Source: Diplonema papillatum
Lineage: Eukaryota > Euglenozoa > Diplonemea > Diplonemida > Diplonemidae
Length of the DNA stretch: 64,000 bases
Direction of reading: 5' to 3'
Assembly (NCBI GenBank): GCA_030068145.1
Contig: JAPJBO010000026.1
Location: forward strand, 540,026 to 604,025
Shown: in pieces, positions 33,490 to 44,775 of the stretch
Layout of the letters: each line of letters begins with the position of its first letter
How positions within the stretch are numbered: position 1 is the first letter of the stretch
Notes under the pieces: generated by a model
The model's database searches: none
Told to the model about the DNA's origin: nothing
The model's input: the letters and a program-made list of their open reading frames with translations, nothing else
Program-made: the position numbers and the translations under genes

Positions 33490-36400
33490 AAGGCGATCGT
33501 CCTGTGGATGTCAACATGCATTTCGGCAGGGGTCAGTCTGCCGATCCATGTACTTAGGTGCTTGGGAGCTTGATTCAAGCGGAGTCGAGGACGAGGCAGC
33601 TTGTGGCTCCTGTCACACGCTCTGCAGGCACAACAATTTTTCCAAAGTCCTTCCGCATTCAAGAATGTCCCTTCTGGCCTCGCTCGCGCTGGGCAAACGA
33701 TGGAAATGACGCTGTGAAGTAGTTGCATGGTGCGTCTGAGCACGAGACGAAGTTACGTATGCCGCGGCCAGTTTTCTTGTCGTCGCTGACTCTCATGAAC
33801 ACATTTGAATGCGGATGCCCAACACAATAAACGCTACGTGGGCGCTATGTGAGTGTCTCGTATTTCATGTTGGCAAGATGGTCAGCCACAGTCTTTTCGC
33901 CGACACCGACTCCTGGTTTATAGAGGCTGACGCTCAAGGGTGCCAGCAAGGCACTGCAGCTCACGGGCTGCATCCCAGGGCCGTTGATGCCTGTAGTCCC
34001 TTAGCCAGTGCCAGAACGCTAGCATCTTGATGTCCTGCTCTTGCATGTGGAGCTCAGGTGGTCAGAAGTTGGCTTCTGTAAGCCGCGGGAGAGCGTCCTC
34101 GAACAAGGTGTGGCTGAGAAGAAAGTGGCTCACCTGGTCGGGAAGAAACGACTTGTCGGCAGCGTTTCCGCGTGTGGCCTCTGCGTAGCGTGTGGCCTCT
34201 GCGTAGGAAAGAGGGAAGATGCGTTCCAGTCTGCTGTTCCTCCCTACTCGGTCTGCTGGCTAGGGACCATTGGGATAGAAGCCATTGGGACAATCCCATG
34301 GTACCGCGTGGAGAGCGCGATCGGGCCCACGGTAGCGTTGTGAAATGTAGCCGAGGTATGCTTGGTAGAGGCTATTAAACAAGAGTTAAATTCGGACGTC
34401 GGAGTGATGACGACGGCTCAGAAGGCAACCGCACCGAAGGAAGAATTTAATCAAAAACACATTACCCGTGAAGGCTAAGTAGAAGCTCCTTCAGGCACAT
34501 TTTGCGCCCGGATAGCCGAAACTGGGATATAGGGGACAAGACTTTGTTGCTGAAGAAATGATTGCTCTGCGCCGCTCCTCAAGCCCAATCACTTGACTTT
34601 TCTATTGCTTCGGTGTGTCGAGTGACGAGTAGTTCGCGCAAGATTTTGTGTAACACGTTACTGCCACGACGGCGCCATGGCACTACGATCGAACAGACAG
34701 TCAATCAGATTTGTCTTTTTTGAAGAAGCCTGTCGGAACGGTTCATCGGAGTTAAGCATTGCCCTTTGTTTGTTTTTGGACCAATTGGTTGTTCTCCGTG
34801 TTTCAACTTTCCCGCTGACTCCTGATTTTTTGCAAACCCGATAAACCACGCCACTCAGGAAATAAAGGAGGACCCACGCACCGCACCTAGCAATATAGCA
34901 CTGTTGTGGCTCGACCATAGCGGTCGAAAATGTTATGGAAAAGTACTACGTAGTCTACGTGCCTAAAAAAAGGGTCGACTCATTCTGCAGCATGTGTCGA
35001 CCCCCTTGTGGAAACATGCAACGAACTTCACCTTTAACACAGCGCACGCTGCAGGAAGCACCCAGGCAAAAACAAGTAATACGCATGATTGCTGTTCTTT
35101 TTTAACCCGTACGACTTGCATTTCTGGGTTGGCGACGAACCTCGGCCAAGCGCACACACTCAGTGGTCAAGCGTTGCTAGCGTGCAACCCGTCCCAATCG
35201 ATGCTTCGCCGACAAAAGGCTGCGGATGTGAATGGGAAGGCAAAGTGGCTCGCTGATGCTGCAAAAGGATCCTGACGAGAAAGCAAACAAACAAACAAGA
35301 AAAACCGGGAACGGGGCTGAAAGAACACTGAAAGAAGAGGGTTCCCTAGGGGCGATCCCCTTGAACAAGTTTTTGACTGTGCGGAGACTTCGTCGCTTCA
35401 TGTCCCCACCCCCTGGGCACAGCTTTACCCTGCATGTCGTGCAACAACAGGAGAGTGGATGAGCGGGGCGTCTGGACCCGATTGGTCTGGCGTGCCTAAG
35501 ATCCGGGGGTCGCACGCTTCATTACACAAAGATTTGTTCGCGGGCTTGTCCGGTTTGGAACGACTCTCTTCGAAAGGGGAAACGGGGAAAGGGACTTACC
35601 GCGCCGTCGCTGAACCTCCAAAAGGTGGACTTCTTCGTAAACGAGGAGCATCCCCGCTGGTTTTGTTTGAAAGGTTCTTCGCTGCGCACAAGCAGCATCG
35701 CAGGACACGGTTTCTGAATTCCAGGGCGGTTAAATGCCGACGCCGGGTTTTGCAACGTTCTAGGCGGTAAAAAAAAACCTGCAGCGGGACTCGGTAAGAA
35801 AGATGCAGCTAAATGTCCGGTTTCCACTCGCACGACAGGAAGCGCGGCCTTCTTTTTTCCTTTTTTGTAACGCTTTTTGCTCCTTATTCTGCGTCGGTCG
35901 GACTAGGAAAAAAACTGGGCTGGTAAAGACAAAACCGTATTCCTGTGTACCTAGGAAGTGTACGGCCTCGGCGCGGGCACCGTCGCTTCGGAGGCGAGGC
36001 GCGGCGGCTTCCCAGCCAGCTGTCCTGCCGCGTGCAGGAAGGTTCGGAAGCGACAAGAATAGTTGAGTCGACAAAGACAGATGGAAAAAAGTGGCTTTGT
36101 TCTTCGCTTTTTTTCACCAACCGGGGGTCGGTCCTGCTTTGGGCTATGTTAGGTTCGCCCGACTCCCCAAATCGCGGTTAGCACAAACTCAAGAGGGGTC
36201 TAGTCAACTATTCCCTGTAGTATAAGCTACTTTCAAAAGATAAAAAGCTAACTTCGTTGCGGTTCTGACATCGAACCACGCTTGTGATTTCTATGAACAA
36301 ATAAAACGGCATGCAACACAACGAGCAAAGACCGGCGAAGAAGTGCGTAGTTTTGTTGAAGCAACGGCTACGTGGAGGCGAGGAATAGCAAGAAACCCAA

Positions 36401-36500
36401 AGACATCCAGCCGGGATCGGGAGAAATGGAGGGAGCGGCACGCGTGACGATCAGAGGACGGGACAGCTCAGCAAAACGGTAACGAGAAGGAAAATAGGGG
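33490..36500. other. 3 kb without a supported gene
   Basis: Several medium frames exist on both strands (for example plus 35232-35462 and 35459-35770, minus 34658-34918), but none has a recognisable domain or matched splice sites. 36125-36230 matches the centre of the MITE at 13878-14436. A gggatatagggga fragment near 34523 recalls the 21515/23329 palindromes. Confidence 0.35.
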
Positions 36501-36503
36501 TTG

Positions 36504-37229
36504 CTAGATGTTGCTACTGGCTTGCTGGGCTTGCTGAAGAGCTTCACAAAGGGAAATTGATTCAAAGGCGATGTGGGACACGTCGCACATGTGTCGCGAC
36601 AACGTGTTTAGTTGGGCAGTGAGAGTCAGTGTATCGAGGCGCGACGGCTTTGCGTCTTTGTCCCTCGGATCGTCCTTGTTCCGTGCACGAGAAAGGGTCT
36701 GGTACTTGTTAAGCTCTCCCAAAATGGCTTCTGTCTGCTCCACCATCGCAGTCGCGCTCAATGTTTGGTACGGTGTGAGAACTTGTTCTGCAGCAATAAT
36801 GTTCTCCTCAGTGGTGCCAATGGCGTAGGTCGGAGAGCTACCCAGTTCCCACAGGTATTGGTCGATGAGATGGCAGTTGCTGATGGTGATCGGCACTTCT
36901 TGGAAGACATCCGCAGATGTCACTTGGTAGTTGTTGACGACATTTTGAGAGAAGTCTTTCTTATCCTTGTTCTCGGTGAACATCTTCATGAACTCGGGTT
37001 TGAGCCGCATCGCCTTCAAGAAAAGCTTCCCGTGCAGGGACTTCACGGGGTCGATGAGAAGACAGACGCTGTGTTCGCCGAGATCTTGTTGGTAAACATG
37101 CATCGTTTCAATAAACGCTACAGTTCCGTGACTCTCGTGATTGCTTACGCAATACCATCCGATAACTAAAACATCTGCTCCGACCTGCTGCATGTACTTC
37201 TGAGTTTTCATTTGGTCGTCGGTGTCATC
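36504..37229 (-). CDS. eIF3h: Translation initiation factor eIF3 subunit h, exon 2
   Basis: eIF3h is an MPN-domain subunit of the eIF3 complex that helps recruit mRNA to the 40S ribosome. This exon carries residues 67-307: the second half of the MPN domain (GADVLVIGWYCVSN, HVYQQDLGEHSVCLLIDPVK, LKAMRL) and the family region FQEVPITISNCHLIDQYLWE, then a helical C-terminus ending QQAQQASSNI. The isopeptidase signature HxHx10D is absent, as expected for eIF3h. The acceptor aaatcag is at 37231-37230, phase 0; 726 bases include the stop at 36504-36506. At 307 residues it is somewhat shorter than the roughly 350 of animal eIF3h. Open sequence upstream to 37379 belongs to the intron. Confidence 0.9.
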   Translation of the reverse strand, partial: DDTDDQMKTQKYMQQVGADVLVIGWYCVSNHESHGTVAFIETMHVYQQDLGEHSVCLLIDPVKSLHGKLFLKAMRLKPEFMKMFTENKDKKDFSQNVVNNYQVTSADVFQEVPITISNCHLIDQYLWELGSSPTYAIGTTEENIIAAEQVLTPYQTLSATAMVEQTEAILGELNKYQTLSRARNKDDPRDKDAKPSRLDTLTLTAQLNTLSRHMCDVSHIAFESISLCEALQQAQQASSNI

Positions 37230-37431
37230 CTGATTTATCGTGTTTTCGGTCATTGGTCTTGAAAGGGGGGTTGGGTGCTCGGAAGGACGTTGAAAACGGT
37301 TTCGTTTCATTATAGTTGACGAGTGTATGGACACGGCTCCACTGGTGCGCCACTGGTGGAATGTTTGTAGATCCGCCATATTAAAAATTGGTTCTTCGCG
37401 TGCACGAGTACAACTCTCTAAGCATACACCG

Positions 37432-37925
37432 GTGTTTGGGGGTTTGTTTGGTAGGCTGCATGGCTATTTTGCCGTCCAGTCGCCCACGTCAACGTAAAAC
37501 CTCATTCTCGATTCGATACTCGAACTCAACTTTTGTGGTACATAATTTGGTTCGAAAAGCAGTCGAACTCAACTTTTGTGGTAATGTGGTTCAAAAAGCA
37601 GGTTCAGAAGGTACGTGGTTCAAGGCGTGCGTAAGCAACGTGATAGGATAGCTGGAGAAGTCTTCAGAAGGTGGTGAGGGTCATGACTGTGTTCGTTTGT
37701 TCTGCCAGGAGAACAGATGGTGAGTAACCTAAAAGTATGTACGACACTTCTTCTGAGAAGTTCTGGCCTGCCGACACGAATTGCATTCCACAGACAGCAG
37801 GTCGACTTCTTCGGCTTCGTCTCTGTCGTCGTCGTCGGAAGTCTTCGTCGGCGCCTCTTGTGGCAACCCTGGCGGGTAAGCCCATGAAGGTATACCAAAG
37901 CTATCGGACATATAAGACAACTCTT
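37432..37925. repeat. Dispersed repeat, copy 2 (pair with 13010-13470)
   Basis: Nearly identical to 13010-13470, with short indels (for example gttcgtttgttc versus gttc) and leading into the same satellite. Confidence 0.9.
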
Positions 37926-38038
37926 CAAACTATGTCGGACGTGTAAGAAAGTATCTCGGACATGTAAGACAACTTCTGAAACTATGTCGGACATATAAGA
38001 CAACCGTTGAAACTATGTCGGACATGCACGACAGTTCT
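37926..38038 (+). repeat. TGTCGGACAT satellite, left part of a split array
   Basis: Three or four units in forward orientation end at gtcggacatgcacgacagttctg, exactly where LINE sequence begins. The remainder of the array lies in reverse orientation at 40010-40197. Confidence 0.9.
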
Positions 38039-38330
38039 GGCCGTGGGGGTGCATGGCGCGGGTCACTTCCTGCCTGCTGGCGGGGGGGCGCGCTTCGGGG
38101 GCGACTTCGTCGTCCGCCACCTCCGGCCACGGCTGGTAGGCGTCCCAGGTGGGGACGGCGCGCGCCGCTTCCGGCCTGTGAGGCCATCGCTCTCGCCAAG
38201 GCTGCGACCGCGACCGCCGCCGCCGCGATCCCCGCCGCGACCGCTGCCGCGACCAGTGCCGCAGCCGCCGCCACCGTCTCCGCCACTGTTGTCTCCGCCG
38301 CCCCGGCCGCCGCGGCCGCTTTTTCACAGT
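38039..38330 (-). pseudogene. LINE tail fragment, inverted (Gly/Arg-rich region)
   Basis: On the minus strand this matches the RGG-rich and SPPGTPTSRGRRRRTTKSPP-like tail region of the LINE copies at 44100-44290 and 45100-45300. It stops at cacggcc (38039); the next bases of the element (tctcccgcagccg) are found at 40199. Confidence 0.85.
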
Positions 38331-38745
38331 GTTTCACAGCGTTTCACATGGTTCCACCTTCTTACACAAACGTTCCCAAGAGCGACTGATTTCATGTGAA
38401 AGACATGGGATTTTTTGTGAAATTTGGTGTGTCTCCGATGTAGCCGGCCACCCCACATCGATGTGCAATCGAAGTCAACGCGACCATCGCCGAGAAGAAG
38501 CAGAAATCGACGCGCAACCGATGAACCTCGACGAGCAATCGAAGCACCAAACGCGCGCCTGAGCGCGACGATCAAGACGAGCTGAAGAGGCGAAATCATG
38601 ACACATCACGTGCGAAGAGATAACCGCGCCGTCGGCGATGCAGACTATCGCCACAGATTCTTTGCATTCTAACCCAAACTACTGCACTCGATTACAATCG
38701 ATCAGGGGGTAGGTGAATTGGCTCATATGTCTGTTTCAGGAGTTG
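38331..38745. other. No gene seen
   Basis: It starts with cacagtgtttcacagcgtttcacatg. It includes gatgtagccggccaccccac (38437), also found at 45978 at the end of the LINE tail there, so a short piece of that family's 3' end may be present. Confidence 0.4.
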
Positions 38746-38747
38746 TC

Positions 38748-39955
38748 ATATATCATGCAGGGTCAAAACCTTGTGTCTTTTTGGAAATGGCAAAAAAAAA
38801 AAATTCCGGAAAAAAAAATGGGTTTTTGGAATTTTAAAATTTTGGAACAAACTCTGCAGTAACTTTCGATGAAGTTGAGCAATTTTTTTTTTTTTTTCCA
38901 AAAAAATTTTTTTGGGGTCCATCGCACCGCTCCCACTTACCTCCGAAATGCCGGAGGAAGCCTAAATCAGGAAATGTTTTTTTTTTTTTTTTTGGCGCTG
39001 TCGCAGTGTCGCGCTTTTTTTAGCAGTGTCTGTCAGTGCTCCCAGGGTGAGCTGGAGCTAGAGATGGGTTGCTCCACCACAACCAAAATGCGCGTGAATC
39101 CGCACCACACCCGCTTTTTTCACTGTAGCTTTGACTCCAGCTTCTGAGATTGGATCCCACCGCCAACCCCCCAACATGCCAGAGGAAGCAAACACCAGCA
39201 ATTCCATGCTGTTCGTGCAGTGCACAAGCTGGGTAGTGACCCTGCATGGTAGGCTGGTAGGCAGTGTCAGCCGAAGGTGCTGAGCATTGGAAATCGCCAC
39301 AAGCGAGATCTCATGCCGGGATATCACTGCACTCCTTATAAATTTGATATGAATCCTTTGCCAGTGGACACTTGGACGAGACAAATGATGAGATAGTCCT
39401 ACATCTATATAGTCAAGAATACCTGCGCCGCAGGCGCGGAAAAAAATTGGAGGCCTTGTCAGGGGCAGTACGAAGATCCCGAAAACTGGCATGGTGTCAC
39501 ACACAGCGGTCTGCCCAAAGAGTATTTGAGAGCACAAAGACTCCTGATAAGCATGAGGATAGACACTGTCCTTCCCTCTTCACATTTTGTGGTGGACTCA
39601 GTCAGTTTTGACGCCAAATGTGACAACATGCTCGCACCATCAGCCACATCTTGTGCCCCAGGCGCGGTTTTTTGAAGCAGTCCATGCCGCAGGTGCCAAA
39701 GTCACACAGAAAGATTCGGCAAAGACTTCATAACCAGTACTAGTCGCGAGCTACACCCACACGGGTTCACTCCTACGCCAGGTACCAGGCCGGAGGAATT
39801 CCTCCGGAGGAATTCCTCCGGGGCATTTTTCAGCACCTTTTTTTTTTGAGGAATTCCTCCGGTTTTTTCCTTAGTGGGAGCACTGGTCCATCGGCCCCGC
39901 GGGAGCGTTTTAAAAAGACACAAGGTTTTGTCGCTGCATGATATAGCGTTATTTG
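38748..39955. mobile_element. Non-autonomous inverted-repeat element, copy 2
   Basis: The ends tatcatgcagggtcaaaacc and its inverted form (39920-39955) match those of 2966-4157; the orientation is reversed. The first 180 bases correspond to the reverse complement of the right end of copy 1. The interior has ggaggaattcctcc palindromes (39790-39870) and long T runs, but no transposase. Confidence 0.6.
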
Positions 39956-40009
39956 TATATGTCCGAGAAGGTTTCATGATTGTGGAAAGTTTAATTCAAC
40001 CTGTTATAT

Positions 40010-40197
40010 GTCCGACATAGTTCCAAGATTGTCATATGTGTCCGACATAGTTTCAAAAGTTGTCATATATGTCCGACATAGTTTCAGAAGTGTCTAACCG
40101 TGTCGACACAGTTTCTGAGCATGTCCGACATAGTTTCAGAGTTGTCTTATGTGTCCGACATATTTTCGAAAGTTGACTTACATGTCCGACATAGTTT
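40010..40197 (-). repeat. TGTCGGACAT satellite, right part, reverse orientation
   Basis: Five or six units of gtccgacatagtttc with variable spacers. The last unit ends at catagttt (40197), where LINE sequence ctctcccgcagccg begins. Confidence 0.9.
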
Positions 40198-40640
40198 CTC
40201 TCCCGCAGCCGCGCTGCGCGCACGACGACGACGACGCGCCGAACTCGGCGACGGCGGCACTGGCCTCGCCGGCCCGAACACACCGCGCCCACCCGGCCCC
40301 GCCCGGCCCCCTTCGATGGCAGGCCCTGACTCGGGCCCTTTTTCTGATTCTGGTTCCGACTCTCCACGGGTCACACAACGATCACGCCCTCCTGCCGGCT
40401 CTTCCCGGCTTCTCGCGTCCTCCGCATCGCGGCGTGCCTATCGGCGCAAGCGAGAAAGCGAAGATTCCGAATCTTTTTCGGATTACGAACTCGTGAGCAA
40501 CTGCCAACAACAGTTGCAACCGACTAGAGTTGCGCCGCGCCGAAAGCGCGGAAAAAGTGACCCTTCTGGAGTCACGTAGCGAAAAGCTGGCATCGTGTGG
40601 TACTCATTTGCATGCAAATGACTCCCCACTAACGCAACAA
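40198..40640 (+). pseudogene. LINE family-2 tail, copy a
   Basis: It encodes the end of the family-2 ORF (AYRRKRESEDSESFSDYELV, then RVAPRRKRGKSDPSGVT) and the 3' untranslated region with the palindrome atttgcatgcaaat. It ends cactaacgcaacaag. It corresponds to 44281-44765 and 45292-45740. Confidence 0.9.
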
Positions 40641-40985
40641 GAAGCGCAAGACGGGCGCCAAGAGCAGATCAGGACGTTGGGACCGTCCCAAGCCGAAGAA
40701 GGAGTCCAAAAGCGAAGCAACAACACCAACACGGAGACGCAAACCGAAGGCAGCCAAGCAGACCTCCCAGGGCAGGGGGGAACCTGCGGCGGTGAAGTAA
40801 CGAAGCTCATCCGAGTGTCCGATGAAACCCCTGGTCAATACCACCCAACGACTGCGACGCGCGTGCGAAATGTCGGACGCTAGCGTCTGTCAAGAGCATG
40901 CGTGACTCAGCCGTGTTTTCAAGGTGAGGCTCACTGTCAAAGGACCATACCACTAACGCAACAAGAAGACAAAAAAGCGAAAAAA
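40640..40985 (+). pseudogene. Second LINE tail in the stack, Lys-rich
   Basis: It encodes a Lys/Arg-rich C-terminus (RKPKAAKQTSQGRGEPAAVK, stop near 40800), a different untranslated region, then the same terminal cactaacgcaacaagaagac. It is probably a related LINE family sharing the 3' end. Confidence 0.6.
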
Positions 40986-43900
40986 CGTCTACCAGCGAGC
41001 TCGCCTGGAAGCGTCCGGACCTTTCCAGGTGCCCCAAGAACTCCGCTTGTGCTGGCTGCGCTGTCTCGCCGTGATCCGTGGCGGCGGGGTCGGCGGGCCG
41101 CCCCCCTCCGACCCGCCGAGCGCAGAGGTCGCCCGCGTTTACTTGCACGACGTACGACTGCGCTGTGCGAGATACAACACGGCTGCCGCGAGGGTACGGA
41201 AGAGGCAGCAACAGGAGAGGCAGCTGACGATGTTCGGGACGGATCGTCGGGTTCTTGTGGCGATGCTGCGGGGGGGTCCGGGGCAGGCGGCCGATGCGGT
41301 GAGGACAGCGGACGGGCGGCTCACCGCCAACGTCGAGGAGATGGACGAGGTGCTGCAGGAGGCGTGGGACCCGATCCTGCGCATGTACGGGGAAGGACGC
41401 CCAGAGCCCGAGTACGAGGCGTTCCGCAGGGCCTTCGAGCCAGATGGACCTGCGGGACGTGACCGGGAGCGAGCTACGGGATGTGCTCAACAAGCGGAAG
41501 AAGAAGACAACGGCGTGTGGGGTGGACGGCTGGCGCTTGGACGAGCTGAAGGCCCTGCCCGACGAGCTGCTGGACGGGTTCGCGACGCTCTTCAATCTGG
41601 TAGAGGAGCGAAGGGAGTGGCCGAGGGGTATGTTGACGTCTTTGGTGTCGCTTATCCCAAAGACCGGCCGCTTGCGGATGATGCCACGCTCTTCGCGTCC
41701 GTGGAGTCCGAGCTGCAGGCGGTCGACGTCATCGCACAGTTCTGCGCCCTGACAGGGATGCGGCTGAACATGACGAAGACACTGGCGACGGGGATCCCCG
41801 CGGGCACGGCGCGGCAGCGTCGGCGGCGGCCCTATACGAGCGTGCTGGCAGTCGGCGACGAGACGATACCAACAGCGACGACGGCGAAGATCCTCGGTGT
41901 GCGCACGTGTGTCGCGAGCGTTCAGGCGGAACGTACCAACGACGCGCGTCTGAGGGCCCAAAACGCATTGCTGGACAGGCTGAGCACCTCGCGCCTTCCA
42001 TTCGAGGTCCGCTGCGAGGTGGCGAGCTCCAATGTCCTCGCAAGCGTGCTGGCGGGGTGCTCGTACGAGGGGTACACGCAGACGTGCCTGAGGGGGCTGC
42101 GGTCGCGGGTAGTGAAGGGTGCTTTCGGGACGAAGCATCCGTCGAGGAATGTGACGGCGGTGCTGACCATCCTGGCGAAAGCCCACCGTATGGACCCACT
42201 GATGGCACGGCCGTACAAGATCCTGTGCTCGCTTTTCGACGCGTGCGAGAGGCTCCCCCGCGTGTACGCCCGCATGCTGAACATCGCCCGACTTTACAGC
42301 CGGCACGGTGTGTTGTTGCCGAAGGCGCGCCTAGGACCTGTCGGGATCGCCATCTCTGACGGTTTCACGGTCGCGGGCATCGATTTCGAAGGCCACGACT
42401 TTGCGACCGCGGCGCTCGAGGGCCGCCGGCTTCTCGACATGGAGAGGGGCGAGAGGCACCACGCCATCCGGGCGCGGCTACGGCAGACGACCTGGACGCA
42501 GCTTGCGAGGCAACGACCGTCTTACGACGGCGTGCAGGCAGGGGTGGACTGCAGGCGTACGAACGAGCTGCGCCTAACGACGGCTGACGCTGGCGAGAAA
42601 CGTGCGCTGGCGGTGATTCTGTCCGGGGGTGTGTTCCTCGCAGCGCGGTGGGGGCGGAATGCGCGTGCGAACGGAGGGGCGGCCGGGTCAGACGGGTCGC
42701 CGAGCTCCTCGGCGTCCGTGTCGTCGACCGCCTCTGATACGACCGGCAGCTTTGACGAGCACGCCTCCGAATCCTCCTCTTCGGAACCTCAGCGTCCGCC
42801 GCTGGACCGCGGCTGCAGGGACTGCGACCGGGGCGTCCAGGACACAGCGGATCACCTGTGGTGGGAGTGCCCCGCCTACGACGAGATTCGCGGCCGTCCT
42901 TGCTTCGCCGAACTCCTGCGGGCGGACCGGGCGAGGTGGCCGTCTTGCACGCGTGTGCATGGGGTTATTGTCGAAGGAATGCGGGTGGAGGTCGCGGCCC
43001 TTCACCGCCTCATGGCGGCGGTGTACGCTGCACGCGTGGAGGCGGAGCGACGCCGCCTCTCCGCAGTGCAACCGATGCACCCCTGGCACGCAGCTGCGCC
43101 GCTGCCGGCGGTGCGGCACGTGTTCAACTTCGACCGCCTTCCGGATGAGCCGCCGAGATGGCCGTACGGCGGCCGTGCGATGCGGGCGCTCAAGGGCTGG
43201 CTGTCGGCACTGAGGTGGACGAACGCAGGCGAGGTGTCGTGCGTCGAGCTGGCAGTGGACTTCGAGGTCCACACCGGGGTCGACGTCCCTGCCCCCCCGG
43301 GAATACGAAGGCTCGCCGCCAACCAGAGGGGGAAGACCCTCTGGACGATGCTGTCGACATTGTGCCGCCTGTGCCAGACCTGCAGCTGCCGTCGCCGTTG
43401 CCTGCCGAGCGGAAGGTCCGGGTGGGCTCGATGAGGACCCTGGGGGCGCCGATGCTGTGGGGGGGATTGACACCTCGCCCACGCTTCGCCGGGGGCGAGG
43501 AGACGCACGGGGTGCTGGAGACGAGCTTTCCGCGGGCAGCTGCCGGGGACGGGAAGAACTGGGGCGGGGACGTGTTCCCGCAGTACGACGCGGCGCGGCG
43601 GGCACAGCGTTCGCTGCGCTGGGACGTGCCCACCCCTCTGCCGCAACGCCCGCGCCTTCCCGTGCTTGTACCGGCTGCGCAGGCGGACCCTCTGCTCCGC
43701 ACGCAGTCGGTCTGCGATGCCTGCGCGAAGCAGAAGTGCGCGGTGTGCGCTGGCATGCGGAGAAACTACAGCCTTGTAGTGGACCAGTGCTGCCAGGTGC
43801 ACCACCAACCGGACGACGGCCTGCGCATTCAGTGCTGCCGGGCGCATCGGCTGACGCGATGCGGGACCTGCCCGAACGCTGACGCGTGCTGCGGACGGGG

Positions 43901-44775
43901 GCATCACAGGGGTGGTGCTGGCCGCGACAGCAGCAGTGGCGACGGGGTGGCGGTGGTCGTGGCGGCCGCCGTGGCCGTGGCCGCGGCGGCCGGGGCGGAG
44001 GAGACGACAGTGGCGGAGACGGTGGCGGCGGCCGCGGCACTGGTCGCGGCCGCGCACGCGGCGGCGGTCGCGGCAGCGGTCGCGGCGGGGATCGCGGCGG
44101 CGGCGGTGGCGGTCGCAGCCTAGGCGAGAGCGACGGCCTCACAGGCCGGAAGCGGCGCGCGCCGTCCCCACCTGGAACACCTACCAGCCGTGGCCGGAGG
44201 AGGCGGACGACGAAGTCGCCCCCGAAGCGCGCCCCCCCGCCAGCAGGCAGGAAGCGACCCGCGCCATGCACCCCCACGGCCTCTCCCGCAGCCGCGCTGC
44301 GCGCACGACGACGACGACGCGCCGACCTCGGCGACGGCGGCACTGGCCTCGCCGGCCCGAACACACCGCGCCCACCCGGCCCCGCCCGGCCCTCTTCGAT
44401 GGCAGGCCCTGACTCGGGCCATGATTCTGTTAGTTTTTCGCACTCCGATGAACTCGGACTTGACTCGCGCCCACTGCGCCCTCCACGGGTCGCGCAACGA
44501 TCGCGCCCTCCCGCCGGCTCTTCCCGGCTACTCGCGTCCTCCGCATCGCAGCGTGCCTATCGGCGCAAACGAGAAAGCGAAGATTCCGATTCCTTTTCGG
44601 ATTATGAAATCGTCAGTAATTTCCAAGAACAGTTGCAACCGACTAGAGTTGCGCCGCGCCGAAAGCGCGGAAAAAGTGACCCTTCTGGAGTCACGTAGCG
44701 AAAAGCTGGCATAGTGTGGTACTCATTTGCATGCAAATGACTCCCCACTAACGCAACAAGACGACGAAAAAGCGA
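40986..44775 (+). mobile_element. LINE family 2, longest copy, decayed
   Basis: 5'-truncated (no endonuclease domain seen) and broken by frameshifts. It ends actaacgcaacaagacgacg followed by aaaaagcg. It is followed immediately by another tail copy of the same family. Confidence 0.85.
41029..44698 (+). pseudogene. LINE family-2 ORF with RT core deletion and frameshifts
   Basis: Frame one (41029-41440) holds the pre-RT linker (TANVEEMDEVLQEAWDPILR). Frame two (41444-41665) holds ACGVDGWRLDELKALP to LVSLIPK. After a jump, frame one resumes at PLADDATLF, so RT motifs A and B are missing: about 175 residues compared with the family-1 ORF. The knuckle CRDCDRGVQDTADHLWWEC (CX2CX9HX4C) and VELAVDFEVHTG follow. 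Near 43380 the frame shifts again to a Cys/His array (43713-43907: CDACAKQKCAVC ... CCGRGHH). One G lost near 43940, relative to 44960, throws the RGG-rich tail out of frame; it is readable again in the frame ending at 44698. It cannot encode a working enzyme. The GC-rich minus-strand frames are shadows. Confidence 0.85.

Noticed and set aside
36504-37379. Starting eIF3h at the ATG near 37379
   Set aside because: Residues before 37229 (MADLQTFHQW...) do not resemble eIF3h, while the exon at 47390 supplies the missing MPN half in phase.
42688-44364. 558-codon minus-strand frame rich in Pro, Arg and Ala
   Set aside because: It arises from GC-rich LINE family-2 sequence; the plus strand holds the knuckle, the Cys/His array and the RGG tail.
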